Position numbers and translations under genes: made by a program | Part shown: positions 1 through 8,756 of the stretch, piece by piece | Numbering within the stretch: position 1 is the stretch's first letter | Layout: each line of letters starts with the position of its first letter | The notes under the pieces: generated by a model | Told to the model about the DNA's origin: nothing | Database searches by the model: none | Seen by the model: the letters and a program-made list of their open reading frames with translations, nothing else | Source: Methanolobus vulcani | GTDB lineage: Archaea > Halobacteriota > Methanosarcinia > Methanosarcinales > Methanosarcinaceae | Assembly: GCF_006546655.1 (NCBI RefSeq) | Contig: NZ_VIAQ01000015.1 | Location: 310,001-374,000, forward strand | Direction of reading: 5' to 3' | Length of the DNA stretch: 64,000 nt

Positions 1-719
1 TGGCATCAAAGAAATTCAAGGTAGAGACAAATCCTCTGGTCGATGAGATTGTTGAGGTTCTCCCTGGAGCTAACTGTGGTGCCTGTGGTTACGCAGGTTG
101 TGCAGACTTTGCAGAACGTGTTGTCAACGAAGGTGCTCCTATCAACGGTTGCCCTGTCGGTGGGTTTGATGTTGCCAAGGAAATTGGTGGCATTCTCGGA
201 CAGGAAGTTGTAGAGGGCGAAGAACAGTATCCATTCGTCAGATGTAATGGTGGCCTTAATTGTGTCGACCGTTTCGATTATGTTGGCTTTGAGGACTGTA
301 AGGCAGTTATGATGCTGTCAGACGGTGAAAAAGGCTGTAATTACGGATGTATGGGCAGAGGTACCTGTGTACGTGCATGTCCTTTCGGTGCTCTTTCCAT
401 TGGTGAGGACCGCCTTCCACATGTGAACAAGAACCTTTGTACGAGTTGTGGACTTTGTATTGCATCATGTCCGAATGACATACTTGTGTTTGCAAAGGAA
501 ACAGAAAAGGTACATGTACTCTGTATGTCACATGATAAAGGTAAGGCAGTTAAGGAGTCCTGTACCGTTGGTTGTATCGGATGTAAGATATGTGAGAAGA
601 GTTGTCCTGAGGAAGCCATCAAGGTAACCAATTTCCTTGCGGAGATCGACCAGGAGAAATGTACTGCATGTGGATTATGCGTGGAGAAATGTCCACAGAA
701 CTCAATTTCAATCAGGTGA
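1..719 (+). CDS. rnfB: Ion-translocating Rnf complex subunit B (5' truncated by window edge)
   Basis: Iron-sulfur subunit of the membrane Rnf complex, which in Methanosarcina couples ferredoxin oxidation to sodium transport and electron delivery toward heterodisulfide reduction. The frame is open from base 3, so the N-terminal membrane anchor lies outside the window. Visible in order are the RnfB signature CGACGYAGC with a later Cys, then several ferredoxin-type motifs: CNYGCMGRGTC, CTSCGLCIASCP, CTVGCIGCKICEKSCP and CTACGLCVEKCP. This gives room for several [4Fe-4S] clusters. TGA is at 717-719, and a DUF4870 gene starts 4 bases later, the same order as the end of the M. acetivorans rnf operon. 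The family call is firm; the electron path is family knowledge. Confidence 0.95.
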   Translation, partial: ASKKFKVETNPLVDEIVEVLPGANCGACGYAGCADFAERVVNEGAPINGCPVGGFDVAKEIGGILGQEVVEGEEQYPFVRCNGGLNCVDRFDYVGFEDCKAVMMLSDGEKGCNYGCMGRGTCVRACPFGALSIGEDRLPHVNKNLCTSCGLCIASCPNDILVFAKETEKVHVLCMSHDKGKAVKESCTVGCIGCKICEKSCPEEAIKVTNFLAEIDQEKCTACGLCVEKCPQNSISIR

Positions 720-723
720 TCAT

Positions 724-1056
724 ATGACATATAAGACAAAGGTTGGTCTGAACGAAAATATCGTAGCAGCCCTCAGTTATGTAGGATTCTGGATCACAGG
801 GATTATTTTCCTGCTCATTGAGCCGGATAACAAGTTTGTCAGGTTCCATGCAATGCAGTCATTATTGATATTCCTCCCACTTTCACTTATCATTTTCATT
901 GTGGGATGGATTCCATATGTTGGCTGGATCATAGCCGATTTCCTTGGATTCGGTTCATTGTTCTTCATACTGGTGCTTGTTATAATGGCATGCAAGGGTA
1001 CAATGCTTAAGATCCCTGTTGTGGGCAGTTACGCTTACAAGCTGATCTATCAGTAA
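724..1056 (+). CDS. DUF4870-type small membrane protein at the end of the rnf operon
   Basis: A 110-residue integral membrane protein. The ATG at 724 lies 4 bases after the rnfB stop, so the two are cotranscribed and probably translationally coupled; a longer in-frame reading would run far into rnfB. It has a hydrophobic segment near residues 14-32 (ending LLIEP), the FVRFHAMQS motif of the DUF4870/Tic20-like family at about 37-46, and two more hydrophobic stretches to about residue 92. It corresponds in position and family to the small membrane protein that follows rnfB in Methanosarcina acetivorans. A role in Rnf assembly or stability is inferred from context only. Confidence 0.85.
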   Translation: MTYKTKVGLNENIVAALSYVGFWITGIIFLLIEPDNKFVRFHAMQSLLIFLPLSLIIFIVGWIPYVGWIIADFLGFGSLFFILVLVIMACKGTMLKIPVVGSYAYKLIYQ

Positions 1057-1085
1057 AATCAGAAATACACAGAAATACAAAATCA

Positions 1086-1126
1086 GCAGGGTGCCATCTG
1101 GCATAATCCTGCACATCTTTTTTTTA
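1086..1126 (+). terminator. Hairpin plus T-tract after the rnf operon
   Basis: Nested inverted repeat GCAGG (1086-1090) with CCTGC (1108-1112), and inside it GTGCCA with TGGCAT (one G-T pair). An eight-T run at 1118-1125 follows. It lies 30 bases after the last rnf-operon gene and before the rfcS promoter. Archaeal termination depends mainly on the T-tract, so the hairpin role is inferred. Confidence 0.6.
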
Positions 1127-1161
1127 TCTACGAAAACTTAAAAAACTACATCTTCCTATTA

Positions 1162-2160
1162 ATGCAGGTATGCATACTTCTATGCGGAGGGTTTGAAATT
1201 AAAGAAGAGATATGGATTGAAAAGTATAGGCCCTTTAAGCTTGATGACGTGGTCGGCCAGAAAGAGACTGTAGAAAGGCTTAAATCGTACATTAAAACGA
1301 GAAACCTTCCACATCTCCTGTTCTCAGGTCCTCCTGGAGTTGGAAAAACTGCAACTTCTGTGTCAATAGCACGTGAGCTTTTCGGGGAATCATGGCGTGA
1401 GAACTTCACCGAGCTTAATGCTTCTGATGAACGTGGTATTGATGTTGTCAGGACAAAGATCAAGAACTTTGCAAAAACAACACCAATAGGAGGCGCAGAT
1501 TTCAAGATAATCTTCCTTGATGAAGCAGATGCTTTAACCTCTGATGCGCAGTCTGCGCTCAGACGTACAATGGAACGCTACACCAACAATTGTCGTTTCA
1601 TTCTTTCATGCAATTACTCATCCAAGATCATTGAGCCTATCCAGTCAAGATGTGCAGTATACAGGTTCCGTCCGTTGTCTGATGAGGCTGTGGCAGAACG
1701 TGTAAGATTTGTAGCTAATAACGAGAATCTGGATATTGCAGATGATGGTGTGGATGCTATCAAATATGTCGCCCAGGGTGATATGAGAAAAGCTATCAAT
1801 GCTCTTCAGGCAGCGGCTCTGATTGCTGACACGATCCATAAGGATGCAATTTACAAGATCACTGCAACAGCACGTCCTGAGCAGGTGAAAGAACTGATCA
1901 CAACTGCACTGGATGGAAGTTTCAGTGCTGCAAGAAAACATCTGGACAGCCTTCTGCTGGAGCAGGGTCTTTCCGGAGAGGACGTTGTGGGTCAGATATA
2001 CAGGGCTATGTTTGATGTTGACATTCCTGAAAAGAAAATGGTCGAACTGATAGATGTTATTGGTGAGATCGATTTCAGGTTAACCGAAGGTGCAAATGAA
2101 AGAATACAGCTTGAATGCCTGCTGGCACACTTTGCATTATCAGGAAAGGAATGTAATTGA
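1162..2160 (+). CDS. rfcS: Replication factor C small subunit (clamp loader ATPase)
   Basis: AAA+ subunit of the clamp loader that opens PCNA at primer-template junctions. It shows an IEKYRPFKLDDVVGQ start, Walker A GPPGVGKT (about residue 56), Walker B IIFLDEAD, sensor 1 ILSCNYSSKI and the SRC finger IQSRCAVYRF. At 332 residues with no intein it matches the family. The start is uncertain. ATG 1162 is the only standard start codon, but it sits about where the transcript should begin (A/T-rich TATA-like sequence at 1135-1147) and has no Shine-Dalgarno site. A strong GGAGG at 1186-1190 is 7 bases from an in-frame ATT at 1198, exactly where homologues begin (EIKEEIW). The next gene overlaps its stop by 4 bases. 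Confidence 0.95.
   Translation: MQVCILLCGGFEIKEEIWIEKYRPFKLDDVVGQKETVERLKSYIKTRNLPHLLFSGPPGVGKTATSVSIARELFGESWRENFTELNASDERGIDVVRTKIKNFAKTTPIGGADFKIIFLDEADALTSDAQSALRRTMERYTNNCRFILSCNYSSKIIEPIQSRCAVYRFRPLSDEAVAERVRFVANNENLDIADDGVDAIKYVAQGDMRKAINALQAAALIADTIHKDAIYKITATARPEQVKELITTALDGSFSAARKHLDSLLLEQGLSGEDVVGQIYRAMFDVDIPEKKMVELIDVIGEIDFRLTEGANERIQLECLLAHFALSGKECN
1186..1200 (+). promoter_or_regulatory. Shine-Dalgarno site pointing to an ATT start of rfcS
   Basis: GGAGG at 1186-1190, then 7 bases, then ATT at 1198-1200 in the rfcS frame. No ATG, GTG or TTG in this frame lies at usable distance. Either rfcS starts at ATT or translation starts at ATG 1162 on a nearly leaderless transcript. Confidence 0.45.
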
Positions 2161-2663
2161 GTCTTGAAGTAGCAGTACTGGAATTACTTTCCTCTTTTCC
2201 TCATTGGCTTGCAACTGTGATAATCGGTGCAATGCCAATATTTGAATTAAGGGGTGCCATTCCTATTGCACTTGGGATATATGAAATGAGCCCGGTATCT
2301 GCATTCATTTTTGCAGTATTGGGTAATATGCTTCCTGTTGTTCCTCTGCTTTTGTTCCTGGAACCTGTTTCTACTTATCTTCGCCGTTATTCCATATTCG
2401 ACAAATTTTTCTCATGGCTTTTTGGAAGAACCCAACGTAACCATTCGGAAAGATTTGAGAAATATGGTACGCTTGCACTAACACTCTTTGTTGCAGTGCC
2501 GTTGCCTGTTACAGGTGCATGGACCGGATGTGCAGCAGCATTTGTTTTTGGCATCAAGTTCCGTCATGCATTTCCGGCAATACTTGCAGGAGTACTGATT
2601 GCAGGAATAATCGTAAGTAGTGTTACATTAGGTGGAATCGGCCTGGTAGACCTCATTAGCTGA
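2157..2663 (+). CDS. Small multidrug export family membrane protein (COG2426)
   Basis: A 168-residue integral membrane protein of the Sm_multidrug_ex family. It starts at TTG 2157, which overlaps the rfcS TGA by 4 bases and is preceded by AGGAAAGGA, so it is translationally coupled to rfcS. The family motif IFELRGAIPIALGIYEMSP is at about residues 28-46. At least four hydrophobic segments are visible, with a basic loop near residues 75-105. Members are common in archaea and Firmicutes; the multidrug function is by name only and the substrate is unknown. Coupling to a clamp-loader gene is probably only an operon arrangement. Confidence 0.8.
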   Translation: MSLEVAVLELLSSFPHWLATVIIGAMPIFELRGAIPIALGIYEMSPVSAFIFAVLGNMLPVVPLLLFLEPVSTYLRRYSIFDKFFSWLFGRTQRNHSERFEKYGTLALTLFVAVPLPVTGAWTGCAAAFVFGIKFRHAFPAILAGVLIAGIIVSSVTLGGIGLVDLIS

Positions 2664-2741
2664 AACGCATTCAAGGCTGATGTTTACAACAATAGAATTA
2701 CAGAATATTGAATAGAAATAAAAAAAGTAAGATATCCGGGA

Positions 2742-2954
2742 TTATTTGCCCAGCATCTCTTTTGCAAGGTTGATATCTTCAGCTTTTACTGTTTTTCTGC
2801 CAGCGTGCTCTGCGAGCTTGATAGCTTCTCTTGATATTTCAAGACCGTATTCTTCAAGTATGGCGGTGAGTGCCATTCCTGCAGACTCGCTTACTCTTTG
2901 TGCTCCGGCATTTCTTATAACTCTCTCAATAGGTGCGAATGGAATTATTGTCAT
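2742..2954 (-). CDS. Archaeal histone
   Basis: A 70-residue single histone-fold protein of the HMf type that wraps DNA as dimers or longer oligomers. Its start MTIIPFAPIERVIRNAGAQR is the classic archaeal histone N-terminus. Helix 2 (SAGMALTAILEEYG) and the C-terminal KTVKAEDINLAKEML complete the fold. The start at 2954 is chosen over a longer in-frame reading because homologues begin here and GAGGAT lies just upstream. It is monocistronic with its own strong promoter. There is no N- or C-terminal extension. Confidence 0.95.
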   Translation of the reverse strand: MTIIPFAPIERVIRNAGAQRVSESAGMALTAILEEYGLEISREAIKLAEHAGRKTVKAEDINLAKEMLGK

Positions 2955-3017
2955 AAATATCCTCTTATATGAATTATATTTTGAATCTGGTTTAGTATTC
3001 TCTAACAACTAGCAAAA

Positions 3018-3034
3018 GAACCTATATATAGTTT
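3018..3034 (-). promoter_or_regulatory. TATA box of the histone gene
   Basis: On the minus strand the sequence reads AACTATATATAGG, with the palindrome CTATATATAG at 3022-3031. It lies about 70 bases before the histone ATG, giving a leader of roughly 45-50 nucleotides if transcription starts about 25 bases downstream. It is one of the clearest TATA elements in the window, in keeping with high expression. Confidence 0.65.
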
Positions 3035-3119
3035 TTTAATAAAAATTCCAAATCAAATCAAGCCTATTTGTCTTTTCAGGGTCATTTGGATATTTTTTCC
3101 AATTTAAGACTAGATTAAT

Positions 3120-3557
3120 TCACTCTCTCTTTTTCATCTTGATAGCCAGGTCTTTTCCAAGTCTGATACATTCAGCCAGATCTTTTTCATTTGGTATGTA
3201 TTGTATCCTTAATACTGGATCAATTACTTCTACACCAGCTTTTCGAAGCTTTTCAGCAATCAGGACCGGTGCTTCCCCACTCCATCCATAAGATCCAAAT
3301 GCAGCACCCAGTTTACCTTCAATTCCTATGTCGATTAATTTATCCAGGAATTTAGCTATGGGTTCAAGCATTGTGTAATAGAATGTGGACGAACCTATGC
3401 AGATTGCATCATATTTTGCAACTTCTGCCGGGTCCCATTCATAAAAGTTGTCAACATCGACATCTATATGCTTTTCACGTGCACCCTCTGCAACGGCTTC
3501 AGCCATCATCTTTGTACTCCCCTGGGTGCTAAGGTATACTATAGCTAGTCTTGGCAC
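3120..3557 (-). CDS. Flavodoxin domain protein
   Basis: A 145-residue single flavodoxin domain. The FMN phosphate loop STQGSTKMMAEA is at residues 10-21, the second loop GSSTFYYTMLEP in the middle, and the aromatic loop GSYGWSGEAP around residues 90-99. The sequence resembles the flavodoxin half of A-type flavoproteins (F420H2 oxidase/FprA) without the metallo-beta-lactamase half. It starts at GTG 3557, with GGGGGT about 7 bases upstream. It probably carries electrons; partners cannot be named from the sequence. Confidence 0.85.
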   Translation of the reverse strand: MPRLAIVYLSTQGSTKMMAEAVAEGAREKHIDVDVDNFYEWDPAEVAKYDAICIGSSTFYYTMLEPIAKFLDKLIDIGIEGKLGAAFGSYGWSGEAPVLIAEKLRKAGVEVIDPVLRIQYIPNEKDLAECIRLGKDLAIKMKKRE

Positions 3558-3717
3558 TATTTAACCCCCAATTAACAAATGGCAGTTTTCACTACCATCT
3601 TACAATTATGTGGGGTGCACGTTCATAAACATTCCTGATTATAGAATTCACGTTAAGTTATCTTTATTGCCAATCAGGGAATACAATTATGGAGACTTCA
3701 ATAAAAGGAGAATCCCT

Positions 3718-5025
3718 ATGGACGAGAAAATCGCGCCACATATAGATGAATTAACCATGGCGCTTGGAAACATTAGCAGGGAAGAGATCAGCAGAGAGCT
3801 TGATAAACTTTTAAAATATCGTGTTCCGCTGGATGAAGCCAAGAGGATGATTAAAGCTAAGTATCTTTCAGTTTCATCTAATACAGTAAGTGTCAAAGAC
3901 CTCTCCCCGGGATTAAATGGCATCGAAATAAGCGGACGTATAATCGATATTGTTGAAAAGACCGTATCGATACAGGGTGAGCAGAAAACCATATTTTCAG
4001 GAACTCTTGGTGATGGAACTGGCATCTGTTCTTTCACATGCTGGGATGATATGTCATTAAAACCAGGAGATGCAATACGCATTAAAAATGCCTATACACG
4101 TCTCTGGAACAACCGGCCTGAACTTTATTTTGGAAAAAGGTCGACAATAACTTATCTTCAGGATAATGAACTTCCTGAATCGGAAGAGATGTCTCATTCA
4201 AATCTCAAGAAACTGGGTAATATTGTTCCTGCCGATGTACTTGTGAGTTCAGTTGTATTGATCGTGGAGATGTATCACCGTGAGATAATGCTCAAAGGTG
4301 AGAAAGTAACTGTCGTTGAAGGTGTTCTGGCAGATGAGACTGGAAAACTACCTTTCACTTCATGGGTACCTCTGGGAGGGCCTGACATTGGTGATTACAT
4401 TCGTTTTGAAGGGGCTTCTGTGAGAATATTCAGGGGTCTTCCATCCATAAATTTCACGGATGCAACCTCCATTGAAAAAATCTCAGATACATCTGAATTG
4501 CCATTTACAATGGAATCGGTAAGCAGGGCAAGTTCTTCGGTTGCCATTGAAAATCTCCTTGAGAAAGAAGGAATGTTCGATGTGACTGTCAGTGGAAATA
4601 TTATATCGATAAGGTCCGGTTCAGGACTTATCGAGCGCTGTCCACAATGTAATCGTGTAACACAAAAATCTTCCTGTCGTTCTCACGGTGAAGTGGAATG
4701 TCTGACTGACATGCGCATAAAAGCTATTCTTGATGATGGAACAGGTGCAGTTCACCTGATTCTTAACAGGGAACTTTCTGAGGCAGTTTATGGTAAAAGC
4801 ATGCATGATGCCGAGAAGATGGCACAGAGTTCACTTTCCGGTGATACAGTGTTCGAAGACATGAAAAAAGTACTTACCGGCAAATATATTGCAGCCAGAG
4901 GGAACTCATCCCGTAACGAGTTTGGGGTTTCGCTTGTTGCCAGGTCTGTATGGGTTCCGGAAAATGATGTTGAGAAGCATATTGAAGATCTTCTGGAAAG
5001 AATAGGTACAGGATGTGATGAGTAA
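3718..5025 (+). CDS. Replication protein A (single-stranded DNA-binding), two OB folds plus zinc finger
   Basis: A 435-residue euryarchaeal RPA that coats single-stranded DNA in replication and repair. The start is ATG 3718 with AAAGGAG at 3704-3710; the open frame extends 108 bases upstream, but that stretch lacks family similarity. An N-terminal helical region (about 1-60) is followed by OB folds at about 65-165 and 180-285. A zinc finger C308-x2-C311-x8-C320-x2-H323 lies inside a third OB-like region. The partner COG3390 gene begins at the overlapping TAATG. A shorter paralogue with the same finger lies at 11167, again with a COG3390 partner. Confidence 0.93.
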   Translation: MDEKIAPHIDELTMALGNISREEISRELDKLLKYRVPLDEAKRMIKAKYLSVSSNTVSVKDLSPGLNGIEISGRIIDIVEKTVSIQGEQKTIFSGTLGDGTGICSFTCWDDMSLKPGDAIRIKNAYTRLWNNRPELYFGKRSTITYLQDNELPESEEMSHSNLKKLGNIVPADVLVSSVVLIVEMYHREIMLKGEKVTVVEGVLADETGKLPFTSWVPLGGPDIGDYIRFEGASVRIFRGLPSINFTDATSIEKISDTSELPFTMESVSRASSSVAIENLLEKEGMFDVTVSGNIISIRSGSGLIERCPQCNRVTQKSSCRSHGEVECLTDMRIKAILDDGTGAVHLILNRELSEAVYGKSMHDAEKMAQSSLSGDTVFEDMKKVLTGKYIAARGNSSRNEFGVSLVARSVWVPENDVEKHIEDLLERIGTGCDE

Positions 5026-5897
5026 TGGTCGAAAGAGAAGTTGCATACAGGATGTTTGCTAGGGAGTTTAACGATTCACGCTTCCATTTATATTCTTCAT
5101 CATCGCCATCCGATCAGGATATCTATTCACCTAATTTTCTTATAAGTCCGACTGGTCTTAAAGTGAACAGGGTTTTCATTGTGGGTGTTGTGACCGAAGT
5201 GGATCGGCTCTCTGAGCAAAAAGGCAGTGAGCGTGAGTTATGGAGAGCACGCATTTCTGATCCTACAGGAGCTTTTACCATTTACGCTGGAAGTTACCAG
5301 CCGGAAGCATCCGTATTCCTGTCAACGATACAGGTTCCATCGTATGTGATGGTACTAGGAAAAGTTCGTTCATACGAGCCCGGTGATGGTTCAGTATTTG
5401 TTTCCCTACGTCCGGAGGAGATAAATTATGTTGATGAATCCATCCGTGACAGGTGGATTGTAGATACTGCCGAAATGACACTTAATCGTCTTGATGAATT
5501 TGACAAGTTCTTTTCAGGTGGTACTGTAGAAGGAAAACTTATGGACAGTATACTGGACAGCGGTGTTTCAGAATCATCTGCAAGTGGTATGTGTCTTTCA
5601 CTTGATTACTATCACAAGGATGCAGAATATTATAATTCATTGAAGGATGATGTCAGGAAAGCCCTCTGCTCAATAAGAAAATCCGGCAACAAGGCTGAAG
5701 AGATAGATTATGAAGCTGAGGTCCAGTCGATTGCCGAGGAACTTGATGATGGCAGTGGATTTGAGTATATTGCTTTTATTAACAAAGCAATTTCCAGAAA
5801 TATTCCGGAAAAGCTTGCAGATTCCACATTGAAGATACTTCTTTCAAAAGGTCATCTTTATGAACCCCGAGCTGGTGTTTTCAAAGTGATACACTAG
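5025..5897 (+). CDS. RPA-associated protein (COG3390), long form
   Basis: A 290-residue protein of the archaeal RPA-associated family, nearly always encoded after an RPA gene. Its ATG shares the A of the RPA stop codon (TAATG), so the two are translationally coupled. Residues 1-170 match the shorter paralogue at 12095 (MFAREFNDSRF, SPTGLKVNRVFIVGVVTE, WRARISDPTGAFTIYAGSYQPEA). This is an OB-fold-like core. The extra segment of about 110 residues is acidic and ends in a winged-helix-like region (LKILLSKGHLYEPRAGVFKVI). It probably forms a stable complex with RPA. Confidence 0.85.
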   Translation: MVEREVAYRMFAREFNDSRFHLYSSSSPSDQDIYSPNFLISPTGLKVNRVFIVGVVTEVDRLSEQKGSERELWRARISDPTGAFTIYAGSYQPEASVFLSTIQVPSYVMVLGKVRSYEPGDGSVFVSLRPEEINYVDESIRDRWIVDTAEMTLNRLDEFDKFFSGGTVEGKLMDSILDSGVSESSASGMCLSLDYYHKDAEYYNSLKDDVRKALCSIRKSGNKAEEIDYEAEVQSIAEELDDGSGFEYIAFINKAISRNIPEKLADSTLKILLSKGHLYEPRAGVFKVIH

Positions 5898-6026
5898 CAA
5901 GCTGTCTATATTTTGGGTGCGGAAATTTTATAGTTTTAATGCGATATGCTTAAGTATGCCGGAATATTACTGTTGAAGAGTTATTGACATATCTGCTTTG
6001 CTTACTCATATTATGAAGGGGTATTT

Positions 6027-6614
6027 ATGGAACATGATGAGATTATAGAGAATGTAAAAAACAGTATAATTCAGATGCAGGGTGTAGGAAATACCCTCCT
6101 GCTTAACGAAGAGGACAGGGAGATTATCAGAGAACTCGAGAAGAAAGCTGATGAAATGACTCTCATGGGACTTGGCAGAGGTGACAATAAAGGTGTAAAA
6201 GCAGTTCTGAAGAATAATGTTATATTTGCTTTTACCACAAGCATGGATTTCTGCTGGCCAGAAGGTCCGAATGTTATTCTTATGCATGATGGTTGTGTTG
6301 TTGGTCAGGATGTGGATGATGAGGCCAAACTTGAAGAAGTAAAATCATGCAAGGACAAGCTTGTTATCGGCAACATTGTGATATATGACACAAGTGTCCT
6401 TAAAAAGATGGATGTCAAGAACAATCCTCTTATCGTCGTATTGCCTCCAAAACCATGTGCAGACATAGAGGCAGTTGATAAGGTTTGCAATGTAATACTT
6501 GCTTCCCCGTCCCCGCCAAGTGATGAGTACCTTAAGGAGAAAATGGGACTTGAAAATGTCCACGGTACAGGTACATTCCTGTTGGGATTTGATTTTGATT
6601 GTTCCTGTGATTAA
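6027..6614 (+). CDS. Conserved protein of unknown function
   Basis: A soluble, acidic 195-residue protein with no signal peptide. The start ATG 6027 has AAGGGG 6-7 bases upstream. I do not recognise a named domain. An N-terminal helical part (residues 1-50) is followed by an alpha/beta region with the strand-like segments VIFAFTTSMDF, VILMHDGCVVG, LVIGNIVIYD and LIVVLPPKP. The protein ends in an unusual cysteine pair, DCSCD. The coding pattern and ribosome-binding site support a real gene. It is monocistronic, between the RPA operon and a convergent sensor kinase. Confidence 0.7.
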   Translation: MEHDEIIENVKNSIIQMQGVGNTLLLNEEDREIIRELEKKADEMTLMGLGRGDNKGVKAVLKNNVIFAFTTSMDFCWPEGPNVILMHDGCVVGQDVDDEAKLEEVKSCKDKLVIGNIVIYDTSVLKKMDVKNNPLIVVLPPKPCADIEAVDKVCNVILASPSPPSDEYLKEKMGLENVHGTGTFLLGFDFDCSCD

Positions 6615-6656
6615 ATCCTAAATAGCTGCATTGGCAGTTATTTCTCTATATTTTTT

Positions 6657-7634
6657 CTATTTTTTGAATCCGTGATTTGGAGTAGGCAGTTTCACATGTA
6701 CAGTTGTTCCAAGTTCCGGTTCACTTTCTATCCAGATGTCTCCTCTGTGAGCTTCCACTATGGTCTTTGCAATGTGCAGTCCAAGTCCGTTTCCTCCATA
6801 ACGTCTTGTTTTTGAACCATCTACCTGATAGAACCTTGCAAATATGTTCTCAAGTTCTTCTTCAGGTATTCCAATTCCCCTGTCAATTACCTTTATGTGA
6901 AGACTTTTGTAACCTTCGTGGATTATTAATTGTATATTCTGTCCATTCGGACTAAACTTACTGGCATTTTCCAGTATCTGGATCAACGCTTCCTTCAGGT
7001 ATTTTCTGTCACCTTCAATATATGGAAGATCAGGTCTGATATCAATATCTATCTCCTGATCTCTCTGGTTGAGCTGGTCAGCTATATCTGCAATAGCTCC
7101 TGTTGCAATATCATCGATTTTTAGCGTTGTAAATAAGTATTCGATATCTCCGGACCTTGCAACACTTATAAAGATTAGGGAATCAATGAGTCTCTCCAGC
7201 TTTTCTGAAGAATCGATCATCTTTTTGATTGCTTCTTTTTGTTTCGGGTTAATTTCGCCAAGGCTTCCATCATACAGGATTTCAGAGTAACCTCTGATTG
7301 GTACAAGTGGAGTTTTGAGTTCATGCCGAAGGTTTGCAATGAATTCTTCTTTGATGGCATCAATAGAATTGAATTCCTTAATTGCATCCCGGGTGTCATG
7401 ATATCTCCTGTATGCAAATATCAAGGATGCTGCCATGACAACTGTGATAGTTATCAGTACCTGTCCCATTGTCCAATCTTCAAGTGGGCATGGAGTATCT
7501 GAAAAAATGAATGAAAGATCGGTTATCAATGAAAAAAATAATATGCAGATAATACCGGCAACAAGTAGAACTGTATCAGTTACAATTCTTTTTGTATATG
7601 TTTCTTTTCTTAAGTTAATATATCTTTCATCCAT
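6657..7634 (-). CDS. Membrane sensor histidine kinase
   Basis: A 325-residue two-component kinase. Two transmembrane segments at about residues 20-42 and 58-76 enclose only a short outer loop, so there is no large sensor domain. The HisKA box NLRHELKTPL (phospho-acceptor H104) follows. The HATPase region has N-box ENASKFSP, G1 DRGIGIPEEE, F-box FARFYQVDG and G2 GGNGLGLHIAK. No response regulator is adjacent. It may sense membrane state or work with other components. Confidence 0.92.
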   Translation of the reverse strand: MDERYINLRKETYTKRIVTDTVLLVAGIICILFFSLITDLSFIFSDTPCPLEDWTMGQVLITITVVMAASLIFAYRRYHDTRDAIKEFNSIDAIKEEFIANLRHELKTPLVPIRGYSEILYDGSLGEINPKQKEAIKKMIDSSEKLERLIDSLIFISVARSGDIEYLFTTLKIDDIATGAIADIADQLNQRDQEIDIDIRPDLPYIEGDRKYLKEALIQILENASKFSPNGQNIQLIIHEGYKSLHIKVIDRGIGIPEEELENIFARFYQVDGSKTRRYGGNGLGLHIAKTIVEAHRGDIWIESEPELGTTVHVKLPTPNHGFKK

Positions 7635-7832
7635 GATGAGCCTGTTTTTCTTTATAGGAACTCAATTTCCTTTTCAATTTATATATAATTATTCTCATAT
7701 ACTTGCATCTATTTATCTTTCATTAATATTCAGTATGTGTTTACAATATGCCCAAAACAAAAAACCATAGCACAAACTAATAATATTACAATATGAAAAA
7801 ATATGCATGGTTATAACCATGCAAAATAAGAA

Positions 7833-8756
7833 TTATTCGCCGTTGTATATTTTCAGAGCATCTTCAACAGATGCATCCTCGACTGTTATGGCATAGATTG
7901 CATTACACATTCTGACGGCTTCATCGAGGGATTTCTGGTGTACATTTCTTCCGGTTGCGTTACCACATGCGCCACTGACATGGATCTGGGCATAGAGCTT
8001 CTCAAGGAATGATTTTGGATCATCGCTGGAACCGCCAGCACAAACAACCTTTGTCCTGCCAGCTGCCAGAACGGCTTCCTTGAATGATTCCTCAGTCGGC
8101 ATTCCCTCAGCTTTTGGATAGTTCACCTTTACAAAGTCTGCGTTAAGGCATGCACCGACACCGGTTGCACCTGCAATAAGGTGTGGGTCTTTCTCGTTTG
8201 CAACTGCTTCTCCTCTTGGATATATCCAGAGAACAGTTACCATTCCAAACTGGTGTGCCTCATAAATAAGCTGTGCAGCCTGGTAGAGCATTTCAGCTTC
8301 ATATTTGCTTCCAAGGTATATGGTGTAGCCAATACCAAGAATGTTGAGTCCACTGTTGTCACGGAACTGTGCTACCTGCTCCATGTCATACCACTGACCA
8401 CTGTATGGGTCATCCTGATTTGTTTTTACAAGGTGGGATTTTGAGTTTACTTTGACGAGATATGGTACATCTGCATAATCCATTCCATATCTTGCAATAA
8501 GTCCCAGCTGTGTTGCAAAAACACCAATCTTTGAATTTGCAGCTATTTTAAAAAGATGTTCCGGGTCGTTGTCATCTGCAGGGACGCCCTCTCCAAAAAA
8601 ATCATCATTGAGGTGTTCAACTTTCTGGTCACCTGCAAAGAGCATCATATTTCCGCTGTTTGATGTGATCTTCATATAATTTTTAATATACGTTTCACGT
8701 GCATCCTGCGGTACATCCAGTGGAACTTTAATATCTTCTTCTTTCATTAAGGCCAT
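7833..8756 (-). CDS. Class I (DhnA-type) fructose-bisphosphate aldolase family protein
   Basis: A 307-residue Schiff-base aldolase of the DeoC/LacD superfamily, archaeal FBP aldolase branch. Recognisable parts are MLFAGDQKVEHLND near the N-terminus (in place of the usual DHG), VTVLWIYPRGEAV, the Schiff-base lysine strand DFVKVNYPKAEG, VVCAGGSSDDPKSF and the phosphate-binding AGCGNATGRNVHQ-like end (ACGNATGRNVHQ). It would cleave or form fructose 1,6-bisphosphate. PGK, a GlpX-type FBPase and an ADP-dependent kinase elsewhere in the window fit this pathway. It is monocistronic. Other archaeal relatives make aromatic precursors, so the substrate is not certain. Confidence 0.85.
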   Translation of the reverse strand: MALMKEEDIKVPLDVPQDARETYIKNYMKITSNSGNMMLFAGDQKVEHLNDDFFGEGVPADDNDPEHLFKIAANSKIGVFATQLGLIARYGMDYADVPYLVKVNSKSHLVKTNQDDPYSGQWYDMEQVAQFRDNSGLNILGIGYTIYLGSKYEAEMLYQAAQLIYEAHQFGMVTVLWIYPRGEAVANEKDPHLIAGATGVGACLNADFVKVNYPKAEGMPTEESFKEAVLAAGRTKVVCAGGSSDDPKSFLEKLYAQIHVSGACGNATGRNVHQKSLDEAVRMCNAIYAITVEDASVEDALKIYNGE

